From Zizania palustris (taxonomy: Eukaryota > Streptophyta > Magnoliopsida > Poales > Poaceae), in NCBI GenBank assembly GCA_019279435.1, contig JAAALK010000086.1:22675913-22739912 (forward strand): a stretch of 64,000 nucleotides of DNA. Direction: 5' to 3'. Shown piece by piece: positions 47,033 through 58,900 of this stretch (position 1 is its first letter; each line of letters opens with the position of its first letter). Made by a program: the position numbers and the translations under genes. The notes under the pieces were generated by a model that ran no database searches, was not told the origin of the DNA, and was given only the letters and a program-made list of their open reading frames with translations.

Positions 47033-47748
47033 TTAATCACCCGGAGGATAAACTAGTGAAAAGAATATTGGGGTACGCTCTGCATAGACATAAGAAATCA
47101 TTCCATGCAGAGAGGGACAAAGTTTATCGGCTATGAAGCACAATTCATCCCCACCATTCCACCACCAACCGGGACAACAAAATGCACACAGATGTACACA
47201 AGATCTAGACAGGGTAAAAAAAGGAGATCGATAAAAGACAAGAACCCAAGAAGCCAAGCAGGCCCCTACACGAAATCAATTTCCTAGAGAGAGTACATGG
47301 GGGGATACAGAGCAGCCAAGAACAGATGGCCAGGGGAGGAGACAACAACCAGATCGAGACCTCTGCTTTCGTACTTAGTAGCCGTTGCTGCGGTGGGGAA
47401 GAGGGGAACCCCACATGCGCGCGCTCCTGCTGCCGTCCACGACGACCACCACCTCCTCTTCGAACATGGCATGCATGGCAGTGTCATGGCGCGGCGTCCA
47501 CATGGTGCTTTGCTTCCCGGCGCCGGCAGCCACTGACACCTCGCCTAACCGCGAGATCGTGAGGCCCAACGGCTACTTCCGCACTTGGCGGGAAATGCAG
47601 CCGTTCGCTCCCGGGCTCGCCACCTGTCAGTTTGACTGACCTCCCGGCCAAGAATAAACTGAACTAAAGAAGAATTAGCAAAAAAAATGCAAGGAACAGA
47701 GAACTCCTGGATTGGTTCGGGCAATGCCGGCCGAGGGAGCGCGGGAGA

Positions 47749-50700
47749 TCACGCCGGGGATGGCTGCGAGGTGGGGTCGGAAGAGGACGGGATATCCGGG
47801 CCGACTCGGCAGCCCTCGAGCATGAACACCACGTCGCCCATGGCCGGGCGGTCCAGCGGGTCCGGCGCCGTGCAGAGAAGCCCGACCTTGATCCCGAGAA
47901 GGAACTCCTCCCATTCTGACGATTCCGGGTCGAGCTCCAGCAGGCCTGGCTCGAGCAGCTCGGCCACCGCCCCGCGCTGCAGCTGCCGCTTCACCCACTT
48001 CACGATGTCCTCGTCCTCCCCGGCGAACATGCCGGGACGCCGGCCGGTGAGCAGCTCAAGTAGCACAATGCCGAAGCTGTAGACGTCGCCTTCCCGTGTG
48101 GCCTGACCAGTGGCCGCCGCGTCCGGGGCGACGTAGCCGAGCGAACCAACCGATGTTGTAGCTGATGTCGATGCAGCTGCCGCTGCCGCGGCAGCACCAG
48201 CCGTCACCACCATTGGCTCCAGCCCAAAGTCAGACAGGTGCGGCTCGAAGTCAGCATCGAAGAGGATGTTCTGTGGCTTTACATCGCCGTGCACGACGCC
48301 GGACTGGTGGAGGAATGCCAGGCCACGGGAGACGCCGAGGGCGATGAGGTGCCTCATCGGCCAATTGAGGATGTGGCCGTCTTGGTGCGACGCCTCCTGC
48401 AGCAATGTGGCGAGGTTGCCGTTGGGCATGTAGTCGTAGACCAGCAGTCGAACATCAGGCGGCGGTCCGGCGTAGTAGCCACGGAGCACCGTGAGGTTCC
48501 TGTGCTTCACCTTGCCAAGAGACTCGGCCTCTTTCCTGAACGAGCCCTCCTCAATCACCACGGCGCCATCAGATGAGGTGGACGGAAGCCGTAGGATCGC
48601 CAACACTGTACCGTCATTGTAGCAAGCCTTGAACACGAGGCCATGGCGGCCTCGGCTAAGCACATTCTCTTCATCGAACTGCCGTGTCGCCTCCACGGTG
48701 TCGGCATAGGTGATCCGGGAATTGAACATGATCAGCTTCGGCTGGCTGATGCCAGTCTCTGTGCTTGTGCCGCTCGAACCGCTGCCCCGTCCCGGGCTGC
48801 GCCGCCTCTTCTTGACACCATCGCGCCTCTCGATGAACCGGCGCCTCCACCTCAGCAAGCTGAACACGCAACAGCAGCAGAACAGCACAATGAACAGCGC
48901 CGCAGCAGCGACCACTCCAATCAGCAGAGCCAGGCGTAGCAGCCTTTGCCGTTTCCTGTGACGCCGGTACGCACTGCATTCGCTCTCCAATGGCGGACCG
49001 CACAGGCCCGGGTTGTAAGCAAATACTGACGGCGTGCCAAAGCGGGAGCCAAGCATTGCCGGTATCTCGCCGGTGAGTCCATTGTGCGACACGTTGAATG
49101 ATAAAATGCCTGGAATTTGAGCCAATGAAGCAGGGATGCTGCCGGTAAGATTGTTGGTCGACAGGTCAAGTTTCTGCAGCTTCGAGAGGTTGACGAGAGA
49201 GGCCGGTATCTCGCTGCCAAGATGATTATCATCAAGCTTGAGAGTGGCAAGCGACGAGCAGTTGGAAATCTCAGGTGGTATCTTGCCGGACAGCTGATTG
49301 TGGCTCAGGTCAAGCTCCTCCAGCTCGCCGAGGCGCGCAACATCACTTGGGATTGCGCCAGTAAGCTGGTTGCCCCTGAGGTCAAGCACGGTGAGATTCG
49401 AACAGTTGGCGAGCTCCGCCGGCAACTGACCGGAGATGCGGTTGTGCGAGGCCGAGAGCACCTCGAGTGATGGCAAGTACCCAAAGGTAGCCGGTATTGA
49501 GCCCGAGAAAGAGTTCACTGATAAGTTGAGATGACGCAGGCTCCACAGGCTGCTGAACCCCTCTGGAACATCGCCGGAGAAAGTGTTACCGGCGAGCGAC
49601 ACATACTGCAGCAGTGGCAAACCGAAAAGCTCTGCCGGGACATTGCCTGAGAGGTTCTTCTGACCAGAGAGGTCAAGAACTCGCAGGTTCAGCAGGTTGC
49701 CAATGTTGGACGGAATGCGGCCGGAGAAGGAATTGCTGCTCAAATTTAAACTCTGCAGAGCGGACAGGTTGCCAATGGAAGGAGGGATCTCCCCAGCGAA
49801 CTTGTTGTCGGAGAGGTCCAAGAAGGTCAGGTTCCCCAGTACGAAGAGCTCACCGGGCAGGTCGCCGGCGAGCCGATTCCTCGGTGTGGACAATGCTTCT
49901 AGCCACGAGAGGTTCCCCCAACTGGCTGGAATCTGTCCGGAGAATAAGTTGCCACCAAGATAGACCTCTCTGAGCCGCCGGAGACCGCCAAGAGCAGCAG
50001 GAACGTTACCGGAGAAGCGGTTGTCTTCGAGAACAAGTACCTGGAGCGCGCCGCATCTGCCAATCTCCACCGGTACGGTGCCTGTGAAGGCATTGCCGCC
50101 AAGCCGCAGTTCCTGCAGCGCAGTGAACTGCCCGACCATCGGTGGCACTTTGCCGGTGAACGCATTGCCAGAAAGGTCGAGCACAGTCAACCCCTCCGCC
50201 CCGGCGAGCCACGTCGGGAACGGGCCGGCTAGTTTGTTGGCCCTTAAGTCCACCACCTGGAGATCCTTGCCGAGCCGTCCCGGAATGTCCACCTGCGAGA
50301 ATTCGTTGCCGTCGACCTGCACGATGCGCAATGACGAGTTCCCCTCGCTGCCGAACGCCGCAGCCGGGATGGCGCCGGTGAGCCGGTTCCGTGACACCGA
50401 AAGAATCTGCAGCGATGCAATGGCCGCCACCGCAGGCGGCAAGATGCCGCGGAGCTCATTCCCCTGCAGGCTCAGGTGGAGCAGCGCCGAGCAGTTGGAC
50501 AGCGCCGATGGGATGGTCCCCTCAAGAAGGTTCCCGTCGAGCCAGAGGTAATGCAGGTTCTGCATGGCTCCCAGCGACGCCGGCACTGTGCCCCGGAGGC
50601 GGTTGAATGACAGGTTCAAGAACTGGAGTTTCGTCGACGAGGCGCTAACGTTCGCCGGGATTGTGCCAGAGAAGGCATTGGAGGAGAGATCAATGTACTT

Positions 50701-51243
50701 CAAGCTGGGAGGGAAGGAAGCAGGGATGGGGCCGGACAAGAGGTTGCCGGACACGTCGAATGTCTGGAGGCTGGTGAGGTTGGCGAGGAAGGACTGAGTA
50801 ATGGGGCCGGAGAGGGAGTTGTACTGGAGGAAGACGGAGCGGAGGGAGGAGATGCGGGAGAGGGACGCCGGGATGGTTCCAGAGAGCGAGTTGGAGCGGA
50901 GACTGAGCTTCTCAAGGTACGGGAGCGACCCCAGCGCCGGGGATATGTTGCCAGACAGGCGGAGCCTCGGGAGCGCCAGCTCGACGACGCGACCGGTGCC
51001 GGACGCGCACGCGACGCCGCGCCAGGAGCAGGGAGCGGACGGCGCCGCCGCGTCCCACCCGGACATGGCAGCGTAAGGGTCGCGCAGCACGCGCCGGAAC
51101 GCGAGGAGCGCGTCGATCTCCCCCTGCACCTCCGCCGTCCGCGCCACCGGCGGCGACGCCGGCGCACTCACCCCCAACACGGGCGCCGCGACCACCAGCA
51201 TCATGACGAGCAAGAACAGCTCCAGCCTCGGCGGCGGAGGCAT
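47749..51243 (-). CDS. LRR receptor-like protein kinase, At4g36180 type (atypical kinase)
   Basis: An intronless 1164-residue receptor kinase of the plasma membrane. A signal peptide (MPPPPRLELFLLVMMLVVAA) is followed by an LRR N-cap (about 40-80, with WRGVAC) and then more than twenty plant-type LRRs of the LxxNxLSGxIP pattern to about residue 735. A transmembrane helix lies near 766-795 with a run of Cys, and the kinase domain begins near 843. The stretches VKHRNLTVLRGYYAGPPPDV, LLVYDYMPNGNLATLLQEAS and the C terminus DPTSQPSPA match Arabidopsis At4g36180. The ATP-lysine position reads VLAILRLP (near 881), without the usual VAIK lysine. The catalytic loop is HGDVKPQN, not HRD, DFG is kept, and APE is APD. 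An alanine run sits in the activation segment. It may be a weak or dead kinase that signals by scaffolding. The start at 51243 gives a clean signal peptide; the frame is open 15 codons further upstream. Confidence 0.95.
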   Translation of the reverse strand: MPPPPRLELFLLVMMLVVAAPVLGVSAPASPPVARTAEVQGEIDALLAFRRVLRDPYAAMSGWDAAAPSAPCSWRGVACASGTGRVVELALPRLRLSGNISPALGSLPYLEKLSLRSNSLSGTIPASLSRISSLRSVFLQYNSLSGPITQSFLANLTSLQTFDVSGNLLSGPIPASFPPSLKYIDLSSNAFSGTIPANVSASSTKLQFLNLSFNRLRGTVPASLGAMQNLHYLWLDGNLLEGTIPSALSNCSALLHLSLQGNELRGILPPAVAAIASLQILSVSRNRLTGAIPAAAFGSEGNSSLRIVQVDGNEFSQVDIPGRLGKDLQVVDLRANKLAGPFPTWLAGAEGLTVLDLSGNAFTGKVPPMVGQFTALQELRLGGNAFTGTVPVEIGRCGALQVLVLEDNRFSGNVPAALGGLRRLREVYLGGNLFSGQIPASWGNLSWLEALSTPRNRLAGDLPGELFVLGNLTFLDLSDNKFAGEIPPSIGNLSALQSLNLSSNSFSGRIPSNIGNLLNLRVLDLSGQKNLSGNVPAELFGLPLLQYVSLAGNTFSGDVPEGFSSLWSLRHLNLSVNSFSGSIPATFGYLPSLEVLSASHNRISGQLPAELANCSNLTVLDLRGNQLTGAIPSDVARLGELEELDLSHNQLSGKIPPEISNCSSLATLKLDDNHLGSEIPASLVNLSKLQKLDLSTNNLTGSIPASLAQIPGILSFNVSHNGLTGEIPAMLGSRFGTPSVFAYNPGLCGPPLESECSAYRRHRKRQRLLRLALLIGVVAAAALFIVLFCCCCVFSLLRWRRRFIERRDGVKKRRRSPGRGSGSSGTSTETGISQPKLIMFNSRITYADTVEATRQFDEENVLSRGRHGLVFKACYNDGTVLAILRLPSTSSDGAVVIEEGSFRKEAESLGKVKHRNLTVLRGYYAGPPPDVRLLVYDYMPNGNLATLLQEASHQDGHILNWPMRHLIALGVSRGLAFLHQSGVVHGDVKPQNILFDADFEPHLSDFGLEPMVVTAGAAAAAAAASTSATTSVGSLGYVAPDAAATGQATREGDVYSFGIVLLELLTGRRPGMFAGEDEDIVKWVKRQLQRGAVAELLEPGLLELDPESSEWEEFLLGIKVGLLCTAPDPLDRPAMGDVVFMLEGCRVGPDIPSSSDPTSQPSPA

Positions 51244-51288
51244 CGCGCGCGGCGGGAGCAGAAACGAGAGCGCGGACACGAAAAACAA

Positions 51289-52969
51289 TTCCTTTTTCTC
51301 GCGGTCTGGTCAGCTTGACTGCTTTACCACCATTTAGGCTCTCATGGCGTCCGATGGATGGAGAGACTGAGAGCGCGAGGAGCTAGAAGAGAGAGAGAGC
51401 TTGCGTTTGGAGAGGAGAGGGAGCGAGAGAAAAAAAAGAAGAGGTTTTGGACGGGTTTGGGTGGATTTCGAGGCGTTTTTTTAATGCGCGACTTAGAAAG
51501 CGAGGCTATGGCGCGGCGCGCTTGATGAGGGCGATTAGTTAACGTTAAGCGCGATTTTTACGGGCGAGATGACAGGCTGTCACGGCCGTTAATATTTTTT
51601 CTTTGGAGAGGAGTGGGTGGACCCGAAAGAGGATCATGCGACACGAGAGTCTGACGTGTGGGTCTGGGTGTGTTCCACGTAGATCAAACGGTGCGGAGTT
51701 TCGCTGCGTCTCATTATGCAGCGAAGTTGTTTTTGATATCCATTGGATTGAAATCCAGTGATACGGAAAAATGAATTCTTTTATAGTCAGCCTGCAAAAT
51801 ATCTCGTTTTCACCGGTTCACAGATAAAGGAGGTGTTGACTGGAATTGTTGTGCCAGTAAGCTGTGCTCCGTGGGCGTAGGCATGCTTAATGTTTTGGGT
51901 TAGGGATGATTGATTTTTCCATGTGAGTGCTTTCCTCTAATCTTGTCCCCTTAACTACATAGGCATCCATCCAATTTGCAGGAGTTTGTTTCAAATTACT
52001 GGAGTGTTTTCAGGTTATGTTATTATCTGTTGTTATCCATCAAAATAGGTGACAAAATTCAAGGATGTGGAAATCATGGCCCCATTTGTCACGATTATGG
52101 ATCCAAGCATTTTTTACAGTCGGTCTAATATCACTCTAAGAAATTTTGGATCTAGTTCTACCGATAGATTTATATTATTTAAACTATTTTATTATATTAT
52201 ACAAATTTTAGATCTCACACAAATCTTGGATTTGTCCAATAACCGTAGTAAATATAGAGAAACAACAGGTAGGTTAGTCACTGGAAAACTGTAGCAGCTT
52301 TCGCCTAAAACTCAATCCCATTAATGAATTCAAGAGATTTCACATCCTAATCTCATAGCCGAATATGGAGTACTCATAGACCGTAAGCACGAACTAACAA
52401 TCCGCAGAAAGTGCAATCACAGCTCACCTTTTCTTCTTCCTCTTCATCAACAACAGCTTTCACAAAGTGTCGACAAGCATCATGAATTTGGTCTGCACAA
52501 TATACAATCCTGAATTCCTGATACTCCCGTTCCGTGCCAGCGCCGAATCGATCTGCATGCTCCGTAGTACTTCAGAATTGACTTCTCTTGGTACCTGTTT
52601 CGCCTTGTATCCAGCAGCAGATGGAATGCAGTACGACTCCAATCCAGTTCCAGGCTTCCAGCATGTACTGCCGTTGTAACTTGTAACTTGTAACCTGTAC
52701 GCTGCCAAACGTCCCAAGCTGGACGTTTTTGCTAGCTGCCGATGGATCGATACTACTCCAATTAGCTCCAAAAATTAAGCATGAGCATCCTGTCTGTTTG
52801 ATGCCGGTGAGAAGAGATTAAATCTGGGTTAACTCTCAATCCGAATCTTTGTGAAAAGATCGTACGTTGCATTGGATATCTTCCTCTCTACTCTCAATCA
52901 AGTCTCGACTTACCGAGGAGTCAATTCAGGTTCTGAAGAGTGAAGGCTGTGTTTTTTTTCAGACATAAC
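51289..52969. other. Promoter side of the LRR kinase gene and intergenic sequence
   Basis: 51290-51480 is purine-rich (GAGA runs at 51380-51440) on the plus strand, so CT-rich on the coding strand, typical of a plant 5' leader. Beyond 51500 I recognise no gene. Confidence 0.5.
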
Positions 52970-53358
52970 TGATAGACTAGATTAGGGTCACTAGGCTAGG
53001 TCTAGCAGGGTTTAACTTAGAACTAAACATGGCATAGGGTCTTAGTATGTAAAACAGAGAGAGTAGAGAGGTGTGTACCTTCACCGGAGGGGGCTGAAGT
53101 CGACGAGGATGAAGCCATGGCGTCGGTGCGGCGAGGGAGTTTTCCCGCTGCTTAGCACAATTGTAGATCGGGTCTGTAGGGATGTAGGGGAGGTGTTTTG
53201 GGCGTGCAAGCGTTAGCTTGCAACCCTCAACCATGAGTTGGTTGGGCGCCCCCGATCAGGGCGCGAGTGAGACCAGGAGGGTTAGTTTAGGGGTTCCGAA
53301 CTTAGTGGCCTGGGGAGAGAGGGATTCGGCCCCCTCTCCCCGAGATCTTATCCTAACA
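52970..53358 (-). mobile_element. Ty1-copia LTR, left copy (3' LTR)
   Basis: A 389-bp block from TGATAGACTAG to ATCCTAACA. It is followed on the plus strand by TTCTCCCCCTAGATC, which on the coding strand is the polypurine tract. The first 262 bp match the partial LTR at 55674 with only a few substitutions. Relative to that copy and to the solo LTR at 27807, it lacks about 35 bases after GCTTGCA, near 53222. That stretch carries the TATA-like region in the others. Confidence 0.85.
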
Positions 53359-53545
53359 TTCTCCCCCTAGATCTCGACTTAGTTCTCAACTTACTTAACG
53401 TTACCTCTATCTCATTGTAGATCAATGCATAGAGCATGATGCATCACAATAGTCAGTTACGTACTACGTGACTCAACAGCTACAACACATTTCACTACTT
53501 TGAAATAGTTTCTAAACTTATTTTGGGCCCTTACAAATCCAATGA

Positions 53546-55461
53546 TCATAGGCTTTCCTTTAAACCCATACCGGTTAAGTGTTCTCTGAACACATTGGGT
53601 GGTAAGCCTTTTGTGAGCGGATCCGCAAGCATACGCTTGGTACTTATATGCTCTAGACTTATAGTGTGATCTTGGATTTTCTCCTTAACAACATAGTACT
53701 TAATATTGATGTGTTTGGCAGCACCACTCTTCTTGTTGTTATGGGAGTACAATACTGCTGGCTCATTGTCGCAGTATAGCTTAAGTGGCTTTTCAATACT
53801 GTCGACCACTCTCAAACCGGGAATAAACTTTTTAAACCATAGTGCCTGTCCGGTGGCCTCATAACATGCTACAAACTCGGCATACATCGTGGAAGATGCC
53901 GTCACAGTTTGTTTGGAGCTTTTCCACGACACAGCTCCTTTTGCGAGTGTGAATATATAACCTGATGTGGACTTCTCAGTATCCACACATCCCGCAAAAT
54001 CTGAGTCTGAATAACCTACTATTTCAAGGTATTTGTTCTCTCATATGTTAGCATGAGGCCTTTTGTGCCTTGCACATATCGCAAAGCTTTCTTAACTCCT
54101 TTCCAGTGATCTATGCCTGGATTTTTCTGATATCTGCCAAGCATCCCGGTGGCAAAAGCTAAGTCAGGGCGTGTACATACTTGATCATACATTAGGCTTC
54201 CGACAGCAGAAGCATATGGAACCGACTTCATTTGATCGATCTCATATTGGTTCCTCGGACACTGAAAGTTCCCAAACTTATCACCCTTGACTATCGGAGC
54301 AGGCGAAGGCTTACAGTAGTGCATACTATATTTTCTTAGTATTTTCTCTAAGTATGCCTTCTGTGATAAACCTAATACCCCCTTAGTTCTATCTCGAAGA
54401 ATCTCTATGCCTAATACATATGAAGCTTCTCCAAGATCTTTCATATCAAAATGAGAAGACAAAAACTTCTTAGTCTCTAATAGTAGATTAACATCGCTAC
54501 TTGCTAGTAGGATGTCATCCACATACAAGACTAGGAAAATAAATTTCCCATTCTTGAACTTAGCATAAATGCAATTGTCCTCTTCATTCTCTTTAAACCC
54601 AAACTTTCTAATTGTCTCATCAAATTTGAGATACCACTGCCTAGAGGCATGTTTAAGACCATAAATAGACTTAGTTAAATGGCATCCCAAATTTTCTTTC
54701 CCTTTTATGACAAAACCCTTGGGTTGTGCCATATAGACATTCTCATTTAGATCCCCATTGAGAAATGCCGTCTTTACATCCATCTGATGTAACTCTAAGT
54801 CATAATGTGCCACTAAAGCCATAATGATTCTAAATGAATCCTTAGATGAGACAGGAGAAAATGTCTCATTATAATCTATTCCTTCTCTTTGAGTGAAGCC
54901 TTTAGCAACAAGTCTGGCCTTAAATCTTTCAATATTCCCTTGGGAGTCACGTTTGACCTTGTAGACCCATTTGCAGCCTACTGTTTTGGCTCCTTTAGGA
55001 ATTTCTTCTAATTTCCAGACATTGTTGGTACTCATAGACCTCATCTCATCCTCCATGGCCTCAAGCCACTTAGAAGAGTGAGGGCTTCTCATAGCTTCTT
55101 CAAAAGAGGCGGGATCGCCCTCCATTTGAATTTCTTCACTCATATAAACCTCATAGTCATCAGAAATAGCTGATCTTCTTACTCTTTGTGATCTCCTAAT
55201 GTTCTCTTGAACTGGGATATCATCATTTCTAATGTCTTCTTGAATTGGTACATCATTTTCTATGATGTCCTCCTCAACTGGCACATCATCTTCTAACACA
55301 GGGGGTTGTTCTTCTTGTTCTTCATTAGCAACAACTGGAACTACAGGCTCCTGAATAACAGGTTCCTCATGAACAACAGGTGTCGCTAATGAAGGTCCAA
55401 CTTCTGGAGCTGGACTAATAGGTGCTATCACAGGTATATGGAGAATTGGCTCTTGAATCAT
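53546..55461 (-). pseudogene. Ty1-copia polyprotein remnant: reverse transcriptase and RNase H, frameshifted
   Basis: The minus strand carries a copia polyprotein C-terminal half. 54019-55461 encodes an acidic linker, then reverse transcriptase (VGCKWVYKVKRDSQG, DVKTAFLNGDLNENVYMAQP, FLVLYVDDILLASSDV) up to YVQGTKGLMLTYE. A one-base frameshift and stop near 54016 separate it from 53546-53986, which encodes RNase H (DFAGCVDTEKSTSGYIF, AEFVACYEA, and the C-terminal DPLTKGLPPNVFREHLTGMG). Gag, protease and nearly all integrase are missing. No intact mobile protein remains. Confidence 0.9.
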
Positions 55462-55469
55462 AGGAGTAG

Positions 55470-55673
55470 GTGCACAGACACCGTATGAATTATGGACTGG
55501 ACGAGAACCCTCTCTAAATTATTTTAGAGTATGGGGATGTCCAGCTGAAGCTAAAGTATTTAACCCAAATATTGGTAAGTTAGATCCTAAGACAGTGAGT
55601 TGTCATTTTATTGGCTACCCAGATAAGTCTAAGGGTTTCCGTTTCTATTGTCCTGGTAGACATACCAAGTTAT
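55470..55673 (+). pseudogene. Inverted copia integrase fragment
   Basis: The plus strand here encodes TPYELWTGREPSLNYFRVWG, then CPAEAKVFNPNIGKLDPKTV, then SCHFIGYPDKSKGFRFYCPG. This is the integrase C-terminal region of a copia polyprotein. Its orientation is opposite to the neighbouring reverse transcriptase on the minus strand. It abuts the right LTR at 55674 directly. Confidence 0.85.
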
Positions 55674-55958
55674 TGATAGACTAGATTAGGGTCACTAGGC
55701 TAGGTCTAGCAGGGTTTAACTTAGAACTAAACATGGCATAGGGTCTTAGTATGTAAAACAGAGAGAGTAGAGAGGTGTGTACCTTCACCGGAGGGGGCCG
55801 GAGTCGACGAGGATGAAGCCATGGCGTCGGTGCGGCGAGGGAGTCTTCCCGCTGCTTAGCACAATTGTAGATCGGGTCTGTAGGGATGTAGGGGAGGTGT
55901 TTTGGGCGTGCAAGCGTTGGCTTGCACGCTGAGCCCTCCCTCTTATGTATTGCGCTAG
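55674..55958 (-). mobile_element. Ty1-copia LTR, right copy, cut by a gypsy insertion
   Basis: A 285-bp partial LTR in the same orientation as the left copy. It continues past the point where the left copy is deleted (CGCTGAGCCCTCCC to GCGCTAG), and that part aligns with the solo LTR at 27807. It stops exactly where the gypsy LTR begins at 55959. Confidence 0.85.
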
Positions 55959-58900
55959 TGTCGCGCCCCGATTTAATAAATCAGGACTTTATTGAAATTC
56001 CATAGAAAATCAATAAAACAAGACGTTCATCACACGACCACGTACAATACGAGCAATCATTCACGGTTCGTAGACCGCATTAATACAAAAGTGATTAAAG
56101 ATGAAGAGAAACTAATAAAACAAGGGTCCTAGATGAACGCCTCCTTCCAGTCTCGCCTTGACTGGGTCGCTACTCCAGACCTTCATCCTCCTCGTAGTAG
56201 ACTGGCTCTGATGTTGTAAGTCAACGGGGTGAGTACAGATGTACTCAGCAAGCCACCGAATGCAAATATAATGCAAGATAATAACAAGGGAGATAGTGGC
56301 TAATTTAGCGGAAGCAGCATATGTGTAAAGCTTTAAATGTGAGCAATTTATTAGTACGGAAAAGTAAACATGTGCATGTGTATCATCATCTTCTAACTCG
56401 AGGGGTACAGTCACCCCACCTCGCGCAACAGTCCTTACGTGCTAGGAATAATCCGAACATTCACACAATTGTAAACTAACTGCGAGTAGTCACACAACCC
56501 GCCCTTGACCGTGGGCTCGGCTTTTCGAAAAGATTGATTTTACTCTGATCAGAGATGTACCACTGTACCCACAAGGCACGCACTCATCACTTACACCAAA
56601 GTGTAACGAGATGACCCATTTCACGGGAACTCGTGCCAAAACCTTCCATATGGTTCCCTCCGACTCCACAACACCCTCTTATGGGTTTCGTATCGTGTCT
56701 CGACATGTCGAGTGCTCACCATACCCCCCCTTGAGCCTTCTTTGGTACAAGTCGCCCGCAGGCTAGCCCCTTGTACCCCTCCACTATGGTGCATAGAGCC
56801 GAAGAGTTCCACACTTCCAGTTAGGACTTACCCATTAGACTTGTGGTTGGTACGGAAGTGCTTTGCAACAGATCCCGCAGACCGGTCCTTATAGTGCCCC
56901 GGGTGCGACAAACCAGTGCCCGAGCTTGCACCCGGAACCCACCATACTTATAACCTAGCCAACTCCAACAGAGTCCAGAGACGAGAATAACAGGGAAATT
57001 CATATACAGAATCCAGCTATCTACGACTCGTTCTTTTTATCCTATAGCAGTTGTGCCGGTACATTGGGCACTAGCTAATATTTTTGTAGTAGGGTGACAA
57101 GGAGTTAAGGCTCAATAAGCATGGCTTGGGTTTGCACACAAGGACAGGGATCTAATAAATATAAGTGTAAGGTTTGATTATTCGACTATGCAATATTAAC
57201 CTATGGGTTATAGCGATAAGTTATTAAAACATGGGCTCAATATGATCAACTGTTTCCACAGAGATGGTCGATGACTTGCCTTGATCAGCAAAGGGTGAAG
57301 GTGGAACCTCGGGATAGAACTCCGGATCTTCGACGACGTCGTAGTCTTCTCGATACGGAAAAGTAAATAAAACATTCAATAAACAATCCAAAACAAACAA
57401 CCATACTAACATACATTTTTATGTTGGATTAAGTAAAGGAGATAGAGTCTTAACTTTTAGGGTATTGTTACTTAAACATCTAAGATTGATTTCTAATGAG
57501 ATTTCTGAATCTTAAGACTTGATGTAATTATTTTTCCTAGGGGTTTTTATTTCCCCTTCTTAAAGTTGTAGTAAAAGGGTATTGAACAACCTTATTATGA
57601 TTGTAGTAAAAATACTGGACTTAAGTTATTAGGTTACCTGAGGTTGTTATGTAAATTTTTAGGATATTTCCATAAAGGGGTGACTTCTTCTTAAATGCAT
57701 TAATTACATGTCCTAAAAGGGCCTTTGCAATATCATTTAATGGAATAAAGTGGACAAGATGAATATTTTATTAAAAATAGTGAACTCGAGTTGTTAGGTT
57801 TTCTGAAGTTTATTATATAAGTTGCCATGACATGTTTATAAAGTGTTTAACTTTTATTATCTGAATTACTTAATTACCCTACAAGGCCTTTTGCAATATT
57901 AATTAATAGATTAAAGTGGGCAAAGTGAACATGTTATTTTTATTGCATTAAAACAGTAGAATCAAGTCATTAAGTCCTTTGAATTTATTATGTCATTTGC
58001 AGGATATTTTTGTAAAGTGTTGTATTTCCATTATATGATTTAATCATTTATTTTAAAGGGTCTTGGAAATGGTGGTTAGTAAATTAAAATGAGCAAAATG
58101 AATTATTATATTTTTATTGGCTTATAAACAGTGTACTGGAGTCAATATATCATCTAAGATTAATATATGAATTTTAAGAGTTTTTCTGATTTATTTAAAT
58201 GAAATATTAATTAAGTCCTAAAAGGGGTCTTAGAAATGTTATTAAATAAAATGGCATGGATAAAAATGGCCATTCCATTTTTATTATATTAATAACAGTG
58301 AAATGGAGCTATTATGTCTTCTGGAATTAATTTATAAATTCTTAAAGATCTTTCTGAATTATTTATTTAAAGTATTAATTAAACCCTAAAGGGGAATTTT
58401 CTTTATTATTTAATAAGGTTATTATGTGCCAAATAAACATATTGTTTTTATTGCATAAAAGTGTAGAGGATGAAAAGACAAATTTTCCAGAATCAAAATG
58501 GTGAAATTTGGAGTTAATTTGAGCAAGATATGAATTTTGGAAGTTTAAACTATTTTTCTGAATTATTTTTAAACCAGAAATAGTCTCTGGTCCACGGTGG
58601 ACTGGGCTCACCGTGAACCGTTGACTACGAGCGTGAGCCGGGCACGTGGCAGCGGTTGGATCAGGATCCAACGGCCAGAGCGCGCGCGGGTGTTTAAGTG
58701 AAATCCGACGGATAGGATTCACGGATACCCCTTCGTCGGATTCGGACGTCCCAGATTAATCCGCCGAAACGAATTAATGTCAGGCGTCCAGATCTGATCG
58801 GACGGCTGTCGTCCCATCCGGCACGGCACGCACGGGAGGGGGCTGAGTACCCTTCTTCTCCGGCTCCGGCGTCGCTACGGCGGCGGATCCCCGGCGAGGG

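Noticed and set aside
47375..47569. 64-residue minus-strand ORF downstream of the LRR kinase
   Set aside because: No family resemblance. It lies in the probable 3' flank and other frames are equally open.
55660..55673. TTGGTAT string beside the right copia LTR as a primer-binding site
   Set aside because: On the opposite strand it is coding sequence of the inverted integrase fragment, and it does not continue as the CAGAG of a true site.
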